Below, in pieces: positions 33,076 to 44,236 of a DNA stretch of 64,000 nucleotides; the first letter of the stretch is position 1, and every line of letters begins with the position of its first letter. The translations under genes and the position numbers were made by a program. The stretch comes from Poecilobothrus nobilitatus (taxonomy: Eukaryota; Arthropoda; Insecta; Diptera; Dolichopodidae). The notes below the pieces were generated by a model. It was not told the origin of the DNA. It made no database searches and saw only the letters and a list, made by a program, of their open reading frames with translations. Where the stretch lies: NCBI GenBank assembly GCA_947095535.1, contig OX352772.1, positions 220,019,488-220,083,487 of the forward strand. The letters run 5' to 3'.

Positions 33076-35868
33076 AAATAAATTAATCACTGTATCAACA
33101 ATAAAGCATATAGATCGGACAAGTAATCTCTCATTATATTATCAAAATGTAAGAGGATTACGCACTAAAACAATACAAGTTTTTAGTAATTCCAAAGTAT
33201 TAAACTCGGATATATTTATGCTTACTGAGACTTGGTTATCTCCTTCTATTAATTCTCTTGAATTATTTGACAATTTCTACTTAGTTTACAGCAAAGATAG
33301 ATATCAAAATGATATTAATATTTTAAATAATTTATTGATTCCTAAAGATGGAGGTGTTTTTATATTAGCTAAGAATAACTTTAACTCTTCACAGGTAGAA
33401 ATACCTGATTTAATAAACTGTGATGTAATAGCAGTTAAAATTGAATTAAATGTTTTAAATCTTTATATTCTATGTTGCTACATTCCTCCAAATAGTAATA
33501 TAAAAGTTTACCAATATTTATGCTCAGTCATTCATTCTTTGAATAATAAATTAAATGACCTTGATGAACTCATAATGTGTGGGGATCTTAATTTGCCAAA
33601 TATTAATTGGCAACTTCATGACGAGGAATGTTTCTACATTCCGACTAATTTAAACTCTAATGTCGAATCAACAGTTATAGATAGTTTGCTTGCATGAGTA
33701 CATCAACAAGTCTCTTCAACTAAAAATCTATTAAACAAACAATTAGACCTTCTTTTTACTTCTAATGTAACTAGAATATTGACGGCAACGCCTCCTTCAA
33801 AAATTGATTATCATCATCCTCCTTTCAGTTTTTAATTTCATTATAATTGTTTAAATAAATCGTCATTAAATATCTCATATAAATTTAATTTTGCCAAAAC
33901 TAATTTTTATATGCTTAACAATTTTTTTCTTTCAATTGACTTTAATTCTTTACTAGACATAAATGATTTATATAACGATTGATAAATTTTACGAAGTAAT
34001 TTACCACGGATTTGACTTGTATGTTCCTCGAGTTCGTGATAGAAATATCAATTCGAGCCCACCATGGTATGATGGTAAACTAAAAACTCTTAGAAATAAA
34101 AAAAATAAAGCGTGGAATACATATTTAAAAAAGAAGGATAATAGTTCTTATTCAAATTTTCTAAATTTATTTACCGCATTCAAATCCTTACTAAGTCTTA
34201 AATATGAAGCTTACATTAGTAAAATTGCTTCGCAACTTCGTACAGATCCTAAGTTTTTTTGGAAGCTCCGATCCGATCAATATCCAAATTATATGTCTTA
34301 CAAATATCAGAATTCTAACGACTCAATTGTTACATCTAATTATTTTAAAGATGTTTTCGCCGGTAGTTATTCTACTTCTTATTTCGATATTGATGAATCT
34401 AATTTTAACCATTTGGAAGACTTTCAAAGTTTACCTCTTCAAAATATTAATTTTACACCAGCCGCGATACAGTTTTATCTAACTAAATTGGGTGATAACT
34501 CTGCTCCTGAACCAGATAACCTCCCAGAAATTATTTTAAAGAGTTGCGCCGATTCCCTATCTAATCATATATTACTTCTTTTTAATAAATCTTTTGCTTC
34601 TGGCGTGTTCCCTAAGTTATGGAAAGAATCGTACATAAGGCCAGTTCATAAAAAAGACTCAAAAAGTAATGTCGTGAATTATAGGCCCATTGCTAAATTT
34701 TCTAGTTTACCGAAAGTGTTTGAGCTTATGGTCTTTGAGGAAATTTATGATTATTGTTCTGAATTTATAGTAAATGATTAACATGGATTTGCAAAAAAGA
34801 GATCAACTGTAACTAAGCTTACAGAAATAGCTTCAACTATTTTGAAAACAATGTAAGTTGGGCGCCAAACTGATATTGTTTATACTGACTTAAATAAATA
34901 ATATATAATAAAGCGTTTGATCTTCTACCTCATAGTGTAATATTCTATAAATTAAAAAAATATGGTTTTTCTTATTTCTTAATTAACCGGATTGATTCAT
35001 ACTGAAATAACCATAGCTATAGTGTTCTTTTCAGAACAGCAATTTCAGCATCTTTTGTTGATCTTAAGATCTTAATAACTTTATGAACTGGTGTAAATGT
35101 AACAATCTTATTTTAAACATTGATAAATGTGCCGTCATTTCATTTACGCGTTCCCTAAACTTAATCACAAATAATTACACTTTTAATAACAACATAATAA
35201 AAAGAGTCACTGAATTTAATGATCTTGGTGTAACTTTTGGTTGTAAACTTACTTTTAATACACATATTAGCAAGATCATTAGTAAAGCAAACTCAATGCT
35301 AGGTTTTGTAAAAAGATGGTCTAGAGAATTTAATGACCCATACATTATAAAATCTCTTTACACGACTTTAGTTCGTCCTATTCTGGAGTATGCAAATCAG
35401 GTCTGGTCTCCACACTATCATCAACATATTGTTAGAATTGAAGCAATACAAAGAAATTTTCTAAGGTTCGCCTTAAGAAACCTAAATTGGTCTGATCCCC
35501 TTATATTGCCTCCATATGTCAATCGTCTCAAAGTACTTGACATGAATACTTTACAATGCAGACGAACAGTCATGCGTATTGTTTTTATTACTCAGGTATT
35601 TCATAACTATATAGATTCATACTACATTAACAACATATTAATTAACTCAATCAACACACGAACACGTTTCAGGTCCGAAAACACATTTTCGATTAGATAT
35701 CATAGGACTAATTACGGCAAATACGAGCCGATTAATAGAATGTTGATAAATGTGAATCAATACAAAACTACAATAAATATAAACATGAGTAAAGATGTGA
35801 TCACTATTCAAAATAATTCCTTAATTGTTCTTCACTATTTTTGTTGTAAAAATTTTGTGAAATATTAA
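33062..35868 (+). pseudogene. LINE ORF2: endonuclease and reverse transcriptase, copy C
   Basis: Endonuclease: 'LYYQNVRGLRTKT', 'IFMLTETWLS' with catalytic Glu, 'LIMCGDLNLPNINW'; a stop at about 33695 precedes 'SKIDYHHPPFSF'. The linker and RT restart at 33963: 'WYDGKLKTLRNKKNKAW', 'IRPVHKKDSKSNVVNYRPIA'; a stop at 34779 comes before 'HGFAKKRSTVTKL'. The A/B motif region is scrambled and the FADD motif is missing: the reading jumps from about 34990 to 'MNWCKCNNLILNIDKCAVIS' at 35083. The C-terminal part to 35868 is open ('LVRPILEYANQVWSP'). Homologous to copy A throughout but more decayed. No 3' UTR or tail; another element begins at 35878. Confidence 0.88.
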
Positions 35869-36256
35869 ATATAAGTAAACTAGCAGAGTACCCGGAGTTG
35901 CCCAGAGTATTTTATTGGCTTTATGAAATAAAAATTATTAACTTTTGTTTCTGTGTTAATATAATTTAATTAATATAGTTAACTTATTACTATGCATTTA
36001 CAGATGCTGGTAGTTAATATTCTATTTTTATTACATTTAGTTAAATTGAATAAACAGAGCGAAGAATTAGAGACATTTCGTCTACAAAAAATCTTTAAAG
36101 AAATCAATAATCTATTGAGTACGCAATTACGGCGAAGTGAGTTTTCATATATTCTTTAATACCGAAACATAAAATCGCATTTCAATTATAAAAGACCATA
36201 ATGTAATACATTGTTTTTCCTAAGTAATGTCACTTCATGTTTTTGTGAATTATCCT

Positions 36257-36560
36257 TTTAAGCACATTTAGAAAAATTTGCTATTAGGTTCGCTCTTTCC
36301 CTACGTTTGTTTACAAAACTTATATACTGTTTAATAAGGAGCAATGAAATATTAACTATGCATAGGTCTCTTAAAAGAGTAATGTTATAGAACAACTTTT
36401 TTATGTACTCTCACCGTTAGAAATTCTACAGCACCGATAGCTCTTCAAATTTTGAAAAAACTTCTTTTTAAATGCATACATCTCAGGTTCTGTTTAACAT
36501 ATTACTTTTAATATAAAAACTACATGATTGTGTTTTACCTTTATAATTCTACCAGAATTT
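36257..36560 (+). mobile_element. Diverged fragment of the E1/E2 element family
   Basis: Shares with 9767 onward the order AGCACATTT, 'TTAGGTTCGCTCTTTCCCTA' in place of TTTCACTCTGTCC, then GTTTGTTTACAAAACTT and a 'CTCAGGTTCTG' block. The (GTCC)n run is eroded. Confidence 0.6.
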
Positions 36561-37099
36561 TTTTACGTTTACTTTTTCTAATTATGTTTTCAAATTGATT
36601 GGCTAAAAATATGTGTAAAATTTGTATATGGATAAGAATGTAAGGTTTTCTGTCATTTTCACTCATTTTTGATTAAATACTATACAGAAATGTGGATATA
36701 TTTTCTAATTTAATTGATTATGTTTATAGTATTTTTAAATATACGGATATTATACATACTATATGTACATATTTCAATGATATTTTATGGGAAATATGTT
36801 ACACACATGCATCTTATATAGGTAGACCACATGTAAGTGATGCATTTCTGAATGATAACATGATGATTGTCATATGTAGGAGATTGTTTCGGTTTTTTAA
36901 CTGCCAAAAATGTTATGTTGTTAAGACTTAAACACAGTATTCGTAAGATACTTAAGGTTACTTTAATTACTGTTCTATATTAGAAATTTGCTTTGAAAAA
37001 TTTTTATGGAATATTAGAAACACTATAGATAAAAGTAAATAGTGTTGGAAATATCTTTTTAATAATAATAACAATACCAAAAATTGAGCACAGTATTTT

Positions 37100-38480
37100 T
37101 AATAGGTACTCGTGCGGAAATGGGTTAACGAACGTTAACAAAAATTTGTCACAGGCTTTATTTAGCATCGTAAATTCATCCTGCCAAATTAGACAAAAAT
37201 TAGAAACAAAATATTTTTTTTGAAAGTCTATCGTGCTGAAATGGATTAATGTACCACCGCAGAATTAATTAAATGAGCTCCTGTCTTAAAGTGCAATAAT
37301 TGTGCCAATGTTCAATTGGTCAAACAATTTAAGCACGACAACTACAAAATGAAAAACTTCATTGAGGCTTGATGCTGAAATGGGTTAATGTATCGTAACC
37401 AAATCAACTCAGTAAGCCTCTATGGTAAAAAGCTAGAGCTTTTATGAATTTTCAACTCAGTTGGTCAAACCGTTTAACCGCGACCACAAAGACATTAAGA
37501 AACTTCATTGGGACGTGGTGCCGAAACAGGTTAGCGGATCGTAACCAAATCAACTGAGTGGGCTTCTGGGGTGAAGATCTACACTTTTGTAATTTTTCAA
37601 CTCAATTGGTCAAACCTTTTAAGCGCGACAACAAAGAAATTAAAAAATATCATTGAGCCCTGGTGCCGCAACGGGTTAATGTATTGTAACCAATTCAACT
37701 CAGTAAGCTACTGTGCTAAAGAGTAACAATTTTGCAACTCAATTGGTCAAAACGTTTAAGCGCGACAATAAAAAAATTAAAATACTTCATTGGGCTCGGG
37801 TGCCGAAACGCGTTAACGGATCGTAACCAAGTCAACTGAGTGAGCTTCTAGGGTGAAGAACTACACTTTTGTAAATATACAACTAAATTGGTCAAACTGT
37901 TTAAGCGCGACATTAAGGTAAATTAAGAAATTTCACTGAGCTCTGGTGCCGAAACGGGTTAATGGATCATAACCATATTAACCTAGTGAGCTTTTCTGCT
38001 AAAGAGCAACAGTTTTGCAAGTTTTCAAATCCATGGATGAAACCGTTTAAGCAGGACAGCAATAAAATTTAATGAACTTCGTTCGGCTCTCGTGCCCAAA
38101 CGGGTTACCGGAACTTTACAAAAATTTGTGGCAGGGCTTTTTTCAGACCATAAAACCACCATACAAAATTGGACATAAATCGGAAACAAAAATTTTTTTG
38201 GAAGCCCGCCGAGCCGAAATTGAGTGACCTATGGCAACCCAATTTCGTGGGTACACCCCTAAGGGTGAAAAGAACATTTGTGCAAATTTTCAACTGAATC
38301 GGTCAAACCGTTTAGGCAGAACAACGAAAAAACCAAAACGCTTTAAAACGCTCTCGGGCCGCAATGGGTTAATGAACCGAAATGCGATATAACCTACTTC
38401 CGGGGTCGTAGAAATGTTCCTGCAAAATTTGGTTACAATCGGACTGGCGGTTATTACGTGAATCCGTGCCAAACAAACAA
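37100..38480. repeat. 145-bp tandem repeat, about ten copies
   Basis: The word 'GAAACGGGTTAA' or a close variant recurs near 37118, 37239, 37378, 37524, 37669, 37804, 37951, 38097, 38216 and 38361. Spacing is mostly 135-147 bp, with two short units of about 120. Each unit also has 'TTTTCAACTCAATTGGTCAA', 'CCGTTTAAGCGCGACA' and 'CTTCATTG'. Units differ by many substitutions. Confidence 0.85.
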
Positions 38481-38612
38481 ACAAACAAACAGAATTTCTT
38501 CCTTATAAAAGGTGTTCAAAATTGAGGTATCATTTTAATTTTAATAAAAAAAGACTTTTTTTTTGAAATATTAAATATATTTTTATTTTAATTTATTAAA
38601 AATAGGTTCCGG

Positions 38613-39600
38613 TTAATAATGAAAAATTATGTCGGCCAAGTGGCCCCCTCTACTACTTCGGCAGGCTTCCAATCTTTTACCAAAATTCTGAATCACGTTG
38701 TTCAATAAACTGTTCTCAATGGTTGAAATCTGCTCGATAATGTTGTTTTTAAGCTCTTGAATTGTTGTGGGATTATTGCTGTACACTTTCGATTTCACAA
38801 AACCCCACAAAAAAAAATCCAACGGTGTCAAATCGCACGATCTTGGTGGCCACATCACTCCTCCTCTACGAGAAATAATACGATCTTCGAACTTTTCGAA
38901 CCTTCAAAAGATCCATTGTTTCTCTTGCTGTGTGCAAGTGGCACCGTCCTTTTAAAACCACATATTCTCTACGTCCAAATCATCAATTTCCCGCCACAAA
39001 AAGTTTCGGATCATCTCCCTGTAGAGATTTCCATTGACCGTAATCGCATTTCCATTTGCGTTTTCAAAAAAATATGGTCCGATGATTCCTCCTGACCACA
39101 AACCACACCAAACCGTAACTTTTAGTGGATGTACTGGTTGCTCTAAGATAACCCTTGGATTCTCTTTACCCCAAATGCGGCAATTCTGTTTATTGACGCA
39201 GCCATTGAGCTGGAAATGAACTTCGTCGGTGAAGATTATTTTGTTAAAAAAATTCTCATTTTCTTCTTGTTTTTCGATTGCCCAAGAAACGAGTTGCCGA
39301 CGTAATGCATGGTCAGTTGGTTTTAATTCTTGCGTCAGCTGGATCTTATAAGCCTTTAAATGGAGATGACGATGCAAAATGTTGAATAATGTGGATGGTT
39401 TAATGTTTAATTGCTGCGAACGATGACGAATGGAAGTTTTTGGATCTTCTTCAACACTTCTGCTCACAGCTGCTACATTCTCGGTTGAACGGCCACTACG
39501 TTGATAAATGTTGGCTCTGTTATCAAGAACAGATCCAGTTTCTAGAAATTTATCAACCATCAGCTTGATGGCACAATTTGTTGGAGCATTTTATTTTAAT
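38613..39600 (-). pseudogene. Tc1/mariner-superfamily transposase
   Basis: DDE transposase read from about 39600 down. The N-terminal HTH region includes 'AIKLMVDKFLETGSV' (about 39570-39530) and 'RHRSQQLNIKPSTLFNILHR'. Catalytic motifs: 'NKIIFTDEVHFQ' (first Asp), 'DGAT' near 38935-38945 (second Asp), 'PRSCDLTPLDFFLWG' (third acidic, about 38815-38860). The C-terminus '...RASRGGHLADI'-like ending reads 'CRSSRGGHLADIIFHY'. Breaks: stop at 38952 and frameshift/stops at 38859-38950. The 5' end is cut off near 39600 against the Polinton-like region, and I see no terminal inverted repeat. Inactive. Confidence 0.88.
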
Positions 39601-39656
39601 TCTACTATTTACATATGTACCAACCAATACCAACTACAAACCTAAAACTACAAACC

Positions 39657-40505
39657 GAAAACCCTAACTATTTAACTAAAATTTTATTATCTCTAGTTTT
39701 AAGAATCTTTTCAATTAAAAACACTTGTTTATTTTCAGTTTTTAACAATTCATATTCATAGAAGCTTCCTTGTATGAGTTGACCTTGGTAATCTTTCAGT
39801 AAATATGTGATAGGGTTAGTGGTTTGAACTTTTCTTATCTTAAATACTTTCAAAAACATGTTTATACTTGCTTATACGAACTGAGTCACCAATTTTAAAT
39901 TTAGTTGGTAGAGAAATCTTAATATGATTATAAATAGTGGCTAACAATTCACCAGCAGTTTTTCGGTTTACCTCTGTTGGTTTTTTTGGATAGTACGATG
40001 TTTAGAGTTATTGTATTCGTTGACTAGTTTTGAAATAATATTAACCTATTTCTAACTCCCATTGAAACTGAATTCTTTCCACATTTTTTTCTTTTAGAGT
40101 ACGATTAAAACGTTCTACTATGGAAGCTTTTAACGAGCTAAATGTTGAATAATGATTTAATCGATATTTATCCATTAAATTTTTGAATTGTATTGAAGAA
40201 TTCTTTTCCATTATCAGTTTTTTAAATTTTGGGGATGTCTTTCAGAACTTTCAAAAATATTTTGCATTGCTTCTGTAACGTTCTCTGAAGTTTTTGTTTT
40301 TATAGGAAATTACCCATGCTTACTTAGAAAAGGTATCAATCACAATTAATAAAAATTTAAAATCCTTGTTCTCTTTAGCATATAAACCCATTTCTACTAA
40401 ATCAGCTTGCCAAAGATCATCAAATCCTTTAATTATAACTCTACGTCTTTTGAAATTTCTCCGTGCAGGCTTATAAAGCTCTTCAACAACCTGTCTTTTA
40501 CTCAT
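39657..40505 (-). pseudogene. Retrovirus-type integrase with chromodomain-like tail, Polinton/Maverick type
   Basis: DDE integrase expected to insert the element's DNA. From ATG at 40505: 'EELYKPARRNFKRRRVIIKG', then the core 'DDLWQADLVEM' (first Asp), 'KTDNGKEFF' (about 40215, second Asp) and 'SIVERFNRTLKEKNV' (about 40090, catalytic Glu). The C-terminal part, 39668-39859, reads 'IRKVQTTNPITYLLKDYQGQ' and 'QVFLIEKILKTR...KILVK', matching the SH3-like/chromodomain tail of Polinton integrases. Stops and frameshifts occur at about 40318, 40190, 40030 and 39860. All three catalytic residues are still encoded, in different frames. Neighbours with capsid-like and fibre-like ORFs. Confidence 0.88.
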
Positions 40506-40693
40506 TTTTAAACAAAATAAAATAGATGTACGTAATTATTATGTATAAATAATTAGAAAATCTTTGATTGAAAATGAATTTCCGGTGATTACTATCTACA
40601 ATCTTAGAAATAATATCAGCAGTATTTTGAATTCGTTGATTAAATCTGTAGCGATCCAGTGCTATAACTTCCCAATATTTTTGTCGAGCTAAC

Positions 40694-40876
40694 TTATATG
40701 CTATATTCCATTTGCATTTGTAGAGAATTTTTAAATAACTTTAAAAATTTGAAATGGTCTTTCAACTGCTCATAATGTTCTTCCAATAAAATATTTTCAT
40801 ATTTATTTAAAAAAATATTTAAAGAATATCCTATTTGATGTATATCCATTTTGGAAGTTAAATGAAAACTAATCAC
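40694..40876 (-). CDS. Short ORF of unknown function in the Polinton-like region
   Basis: A 60-codon frame (ISFHLTSKMDIHQIGYSLNI...), followed on its downstream side by unrecognised sequence up to the integrase. It lies two bases after the fibre-like ORF in the same orientation. Amphipathic helical composition, no motif I recognise. It could be the remnant of a larger gene whose second part lies at 40540-40690. Confidence 0.35.
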   Translation of the reverse strand: MISFHLTSKMDIHQIGYSLNIFLNKYENILLEEHYEQLKDHFKFLKLFKNSLQMQMEYSI

Positions 40877-40878
40877 AA

Positions 40879-41352
40879 TTAATTTCTTGAATTATTAATT
40901 AAATCCAACGCTGATTGAGCTTTGGCTTCAGCGTTTTGTAGCCGTGCATTAATAAATCCAATTGGTTTTTTAACTTGAAATTCAATAAAATCATTAATTT
41001 TTGAAAATTTTTCATTTAACATTACAGAAAATTTGATATGGATTTGCTCTAAACTATCTTGCATTTTTTCTTCTAATATTCTTAATTTTTCTTCTGCTAA
41101 TTTAAGTTCTATTGACATTGCTGTCTCTGTATGATCAAACATTTCTTTTATCTCGTTTTGTAATAGTTCTCTGTGAAAGAAAATTTGGTTATTCACAAAT
41201 GTTTGTGTTGCTGCATCATTTCCGTTAACTGGATCTTGAACATTTGATAAAATTTTGTTATCTAAATCATAATTTCCTTCAGAAGTTAGTTTGAAACCAA
41301 TACCTGGAGGACCTTGAGCATGTAGTTTTTTAAAAGAAGCTGCACTACATCT
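40879..41352 (-). pseudogene. Fibre-like protein with coiled coil, Polinton-like element
   Basis: Open for 158 codons from just after a stop at 41353; no ATG is visible. The N-terminal part reads 'LHAQGPPGIGFKLTSEGNYD' and 'NKILSNVQDPVNGNDAATQT', a pattern I associate with tail-fibre/collar-type proteins and with arthropod Polinton-like ORFs. The rest is a coiled coil rich in Glu, Lys and Leu ('LAEEKLRILEEKMQDSLEQI'), ending at 40879. It follows the DUF8207-like gene, whose end it overlaps. Role as a virion surface or attachment-type protein is inference; function unproven. Confidence 0.55.
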
Positions 41353-42334
41353 TCAAATATATGATGATTATTGTTACCAGCTGATTGTGATGAAATTAGA
41401 AGTTCTAACCTATCAACTAACTCATTAGGATCATCCCAATAAACATATTGATTCGATTTTTTATAATTTAATTGGGTTTCTGGTGTTAAAGATTTATGAA
41501 AAAATTGAGTAAAATTTTTTTTCGAATAACCTGATCCAGTTTTTTTATGCCTAGTGTTATAATCATTTTCATATCATTTTTTTTGATATATTTTTGAATT
41601 TAAAACCTTTGTTTCCTTTTATTTGTTCTAAAGGATTATAATTTCTTCTATGTGCATTCGTTTTGCTAAGAATTTGATGATATGTTCTTAAATCACTTTC
41701 AGTATATTTTATAGATTTTTTTTTTAAATATTAATTCATATAGACCATCTGTACCTTCAAAAACTTCCTTATCAATCAAAATATTTTTATTAATTTCATC
41801 TATTTCAAAATTAGCATTGCCAAGTTTTCGCACATTTAATGATTCATCAAAATAGGGTCTATATATCTTATCGAGTTCTGGCTTGTTTAGAAAAAATTTT
41901 GAAATTGATGGTGGTTCATCATTATCAAATTTTATAGTATTCGGTGTTGAAGTTTTAAATTCATTGTAAGTATTACTTCTGTTGTTAGGTGTTTTAACTT
42001 CCCACCTAAATGACCTCATTAACTTAGAATTTTTATCATTATCATCAGCCGATTCAATTTCCGGTTTGATATCTGAAATTCGTTGTTGTTTAACAATATT
42101 TGTTAATTCTTTTAATGACTTTGTAATTGGAGTAAAGTTTTCTTCCCGATTATGATCTTCTGAAAGCTTCTTAATTTTTAAAGATTGAAATTTTCTTTTT
42201 AAACTTTTACGAGTTTTAATTAAATCTTTCAATTCGAATTTTGTTTTTAAACTTTTACGAGTTTTAGTTAAATATTTCATAAGTGGTTCATCCATTTTTA
42301 AATGGAAACTAACCTGTTCAATTATTAGCTGCAA
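41343..42334 (-). pseudogene. DUF8207-type protein of arthropod Polinton-like elements
   Basis: The likely true start is MDEPLMKYLTKTRKSLKTKF at 42295. An N-terminal basic helical region contains an internal duplication (TRKSLK...TRKSLK). Then come 'FTPITKSLKEL', and 'NFEIDEINKNILIDKEVFEG' leading into 'TDGLYELIFKK'. A frameshift near 41705 moves the reading to 'SDLRTYHQILSKTNAHRRNY' and 'GNKGFKFKNISK'; a second shift near 41570 leads to the hallmark end 'YVYWDDPNELVDRLELLISS' and 'QSAGNNNHH'. I recognise the order of blocks as DUF8207. The family has no established function; it co-occurs with capsid-like and integrase genes in insect elements. Confidence 0.78.
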
Positions 42335-42344
42335 ATTAACGGCC

Positions 42345-42580
42345 GAACTGTTCTATAGCTAACTGCTAACTGGTAACCGCTAACTGCTAACTGGCAACAG
42401 CTAACTGCTAACTGGAAACCGCTAACTGCTAAACTGCTAAATGCTAACTGGTAACAACTAATTCCTAAATGCTAACTGCTAACAGCTAATTGCTGACTGC
42501 CAACTGGTAACCGCTAACTGCTAACTGTTAACAGCTAATTGATATCTGCTAAATGACCCGTTTAGTTAATAACGAACTGC
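42345..42580. repeat. 21-bp minisatellite, GCTAACTGCTAACTGGTAACC
   Basis: At least three near-perfect 21-bp units (42357-42427) differ mainly at the last bases (GGTAACC, GGCAACA, GGAAACC). They are followed by shorter degenerate GCTAACTG / GCTAATTG words to about 42580. It separates the minus-strand genes from the plus-strand capsid-like gene and may have replaced the latter's 5' half. Longest unit runs stay within stop-containing frames, so it is not coding. Confidence 0.85.
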
Positions 42581-42689
42581 TAACCAATCTCTAGTTAACT
42601 AAAATTTACCAAATGCATCAACATTTTTTCTATAACGACCATTATTTAAATTGCTATCTTTATCAATTAATAGAAAACTATATTTATCA

Positions 42690-43264
42690 TTCCAACAAAC
42701 AAAGCCAAAAAACAAATTATATAAAAGTATTGGTAATGGTTCTGTTATGAAAATGGGTTTTAGAAGTTGAGACTTAAACAAGAATCCGTCATTACCACCA
42801 GCAAATAACTTCATTTGGAATGTTGAATCATCTTCACAATTAGAAAAACCTCGTTTTATTATTTTCGCTTTATAAACTGATCAACAAAATATCGAAGAAA
42901 ATCTTTCAAAAGACTCTTCAAAATTTAATCATTGTGATTTTTCTAATTTAAAAGTATATTTAAATTCTCAAGTATATCCATATGAAGATATGAATTTAGA
43001 GTTTTCAAAAAATCGTTATGATTTAGCATATGAAGCATACTCGAATTTTAGAAGTGCTTACTACAATCATCATACATCAGAACCTTTAGTTTCATGGGAG
43101 AATTTTAAAACTACTAAAATGAAGATCCTAAGATGGATCCAGTTGATATAAAAATTGAACTAAAAACTATCAAAAGAATTCCAGAATAAACTTACTGTTT
43201 TATTATTCATGATCGCTTAGTAGAGTTTAAACCGTTAACAGGTGAAGTAAATACAATTATTTAA
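42690..43264 (+). pseudogene. Double-jelly-roll capsid-like protein (C-terminal half)
   Basis: Readable plus-strand blocks: 'NGSVMKMGFRS' then a TGA (42768) where the family has Trp; 'DLNKNPSLPPANNFIWNVES'; 'SSQLEKPRFIIFAL' then TAA (42873); 'KFNHCDFSNLKVYLNSQVYP'; 'YDLAYEAYSNFRSAYYNHHT'; 'PLVSWENFK'. A frameshift near 43115 leads to 'DPVDIKIELKT', a TAA near 43188, then 'FIIHDRLVEFKPLTGEV' ending at 43264. This order matches the arthropod 'double jelly roll-like' family, regarded as related to Polinton/adintovirus-type capsid proteins. The N-terminal half is missing. Clearly dead. The minus-strand open frame over 42599-42814 is a shadow. Confidence 0.75.
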
Positions 43265-43434
43265 ATTCTAAATAAAAATAAATGAAATGATTTAAATTTA
43301 TAAAATATAAAATGTATTCAAATTTATAAAATATAAAATGTATACGAACTTGTATACAAATAAGGTAACATTAATAAACTCAAAATCTTGCGTTTATGAT
43401 TGAATTACTCTTTTTACTCTTGGAATATGTAATA

Positions 43435-43845
43435 ATGGAATATGGAATGGATAATAAAATAAAAGAAATCGCTATTATTTCATCAAATGATGAAATTCAA
43501 CATTTTATAATAAAACCACCTTATGGTTACCATTATTTAGATACAAAAGCAAAATATACAAACAAATGGCTCACAAATGGCCTACAATGGTTGGATGGTA
43601 AAACACATTTTTGTGATGTCATCAATTTTATAAAAATTTTTATATCTAATCAAACAAAAATTTATGTTAAAGGAGAAGAAAAACAATCTTGGATTATTAA
43701 CATATTGAAAAATAATAATGTTTTGGATTTGAATAATCGTGATTCTACATGTTTAAAAATATTGAAGAATCAACAAATTCATTGTTCTAAAAGATGTTCT
43801 TTTAACCATATTGGTGTGTGTGCTTTGGAAAATGTTTACTTGTGA
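43435..43845 (+). CDS. RNase-H/exonuclease-like accessory protein of the Polinton-like element
   Basis: An intact 137-codon frame from ATG 43435; an in-frame ATG at 43396 would add 13 hydrophobic residues. Blocks: 'EIAIISSNDEIQHFIIKPPY', 'TNKWLTNGLQWLDG', 'IYVKGEEKQSWIINIL', 'VLDLNNRDSTCLKILK' and a Cys/His-rich end, 'HCSKRCSFNHIGVCALENVY'. I recognise this as a family common in arthropod virus-like elements. The alternation of acidic and hydrophobic blocks suggests an RNase-H-like fold, but I cannot prove catalysis. It follows the capsid-like gene on the same strand. Of the element's larger proteins it is the only one without a visible break. Confidence 0.55.
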   Translation: MEYGMDNKIKEIAIISSNDEIQHFIIKPPYGYHYLDTKAKYTNKWLTNGLQWLDGKTHFCDVINFIKIFISNQTKIYVKGEEKQSWIINILKNNNVLDLNNRDSTCLKILKNQQIHCSKRCSFNHIGVCALENVYL

Positions 43846-43956
43846 AAATTGCTGATTTAGGTAATTCAAAAGTATTTAAGAAGAGAAATTATTTAAAACA
43901 TATTAATTTCACTATTGGTTATCGATAGTTTTAATTAAATAATTTAATAAATTAAT

Positions 43957-44118
43957 ATGGATAAAATACAAAAGGTCTTCAATAAAAATCAGTCTTCAAA
44001 AGATTATGAAAGATTAAGGGATACTTCAACGGAATCGACAAAGAAATGGAGGGAAGAAATGAGAAGTCAATATCATAAAAAGAAAATTAGTGAGCAGTAT
44101 CAAAAACAACCTAAATAG
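43957..44118 (+). CDS. Small basic ORF, unknown
   Basis: 53 residues from MDKIQKVFNKNQSSKDYERL to YQKQPK: highly charged (Lys, Glu, Arg), helical, no membrane segment. Same strand and spacing as the preceding accessory gene. No family recognised; it could be a truncated DNA-binding or packaging protein. Confidence 0.35.
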   Translation: MDKIQKVFNKNQSSKDYERLRDTSTESTKKWREEMRSQYHKKKISEQYQKQPK

Positions 44119-44236
44119 CTGAAATAAAATAAATAAAAATATAAAATTGTTAAAAATAAAAAACTAAATTAAAATTAAATGTTTATCTTTTATTTATTTA
44201 AAAAATTTAACATATGTGTGTATTTATATTATATAT

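Larger units (their letters stand above)
35878..38510. mobile_element. Repeat-bearing element (ACTAGCAGAGTACCCGG start, CAAA-repeat end)
   Basis: It begins ACTAGCAGAGTACCCGGAGT right after LINE C and seems to end near 38495, where (CAAA)n follows 'GGTTATTACGTGAATCCGTG'. Many arthropod interspersed repeats start and end in this style, so one element spanning both is plausible, but no transposase supports it. It contains an E1-like fragment (36257-36560), a 240-bp open frame of no known family (36692-36931) and the 145-bp tandem array. Confidence 0.45.

Noticed and set aside
37100..38500. Host coding exons
   Set aside because: Short open frames near 38105-38484 are shadows of the 145-bp repeat array.
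39600..39660. Terminal inverted repeat of the mariner element
   Set aside because: No word here matches the sequence near 38500-38560 in inverse orientation; the element seems truncated at this junction.
42599..42814. 71-residue minus-strand ORF
   Set aside because: It lies antisense to the readable capsid-like frame, which has recognisable blocks.
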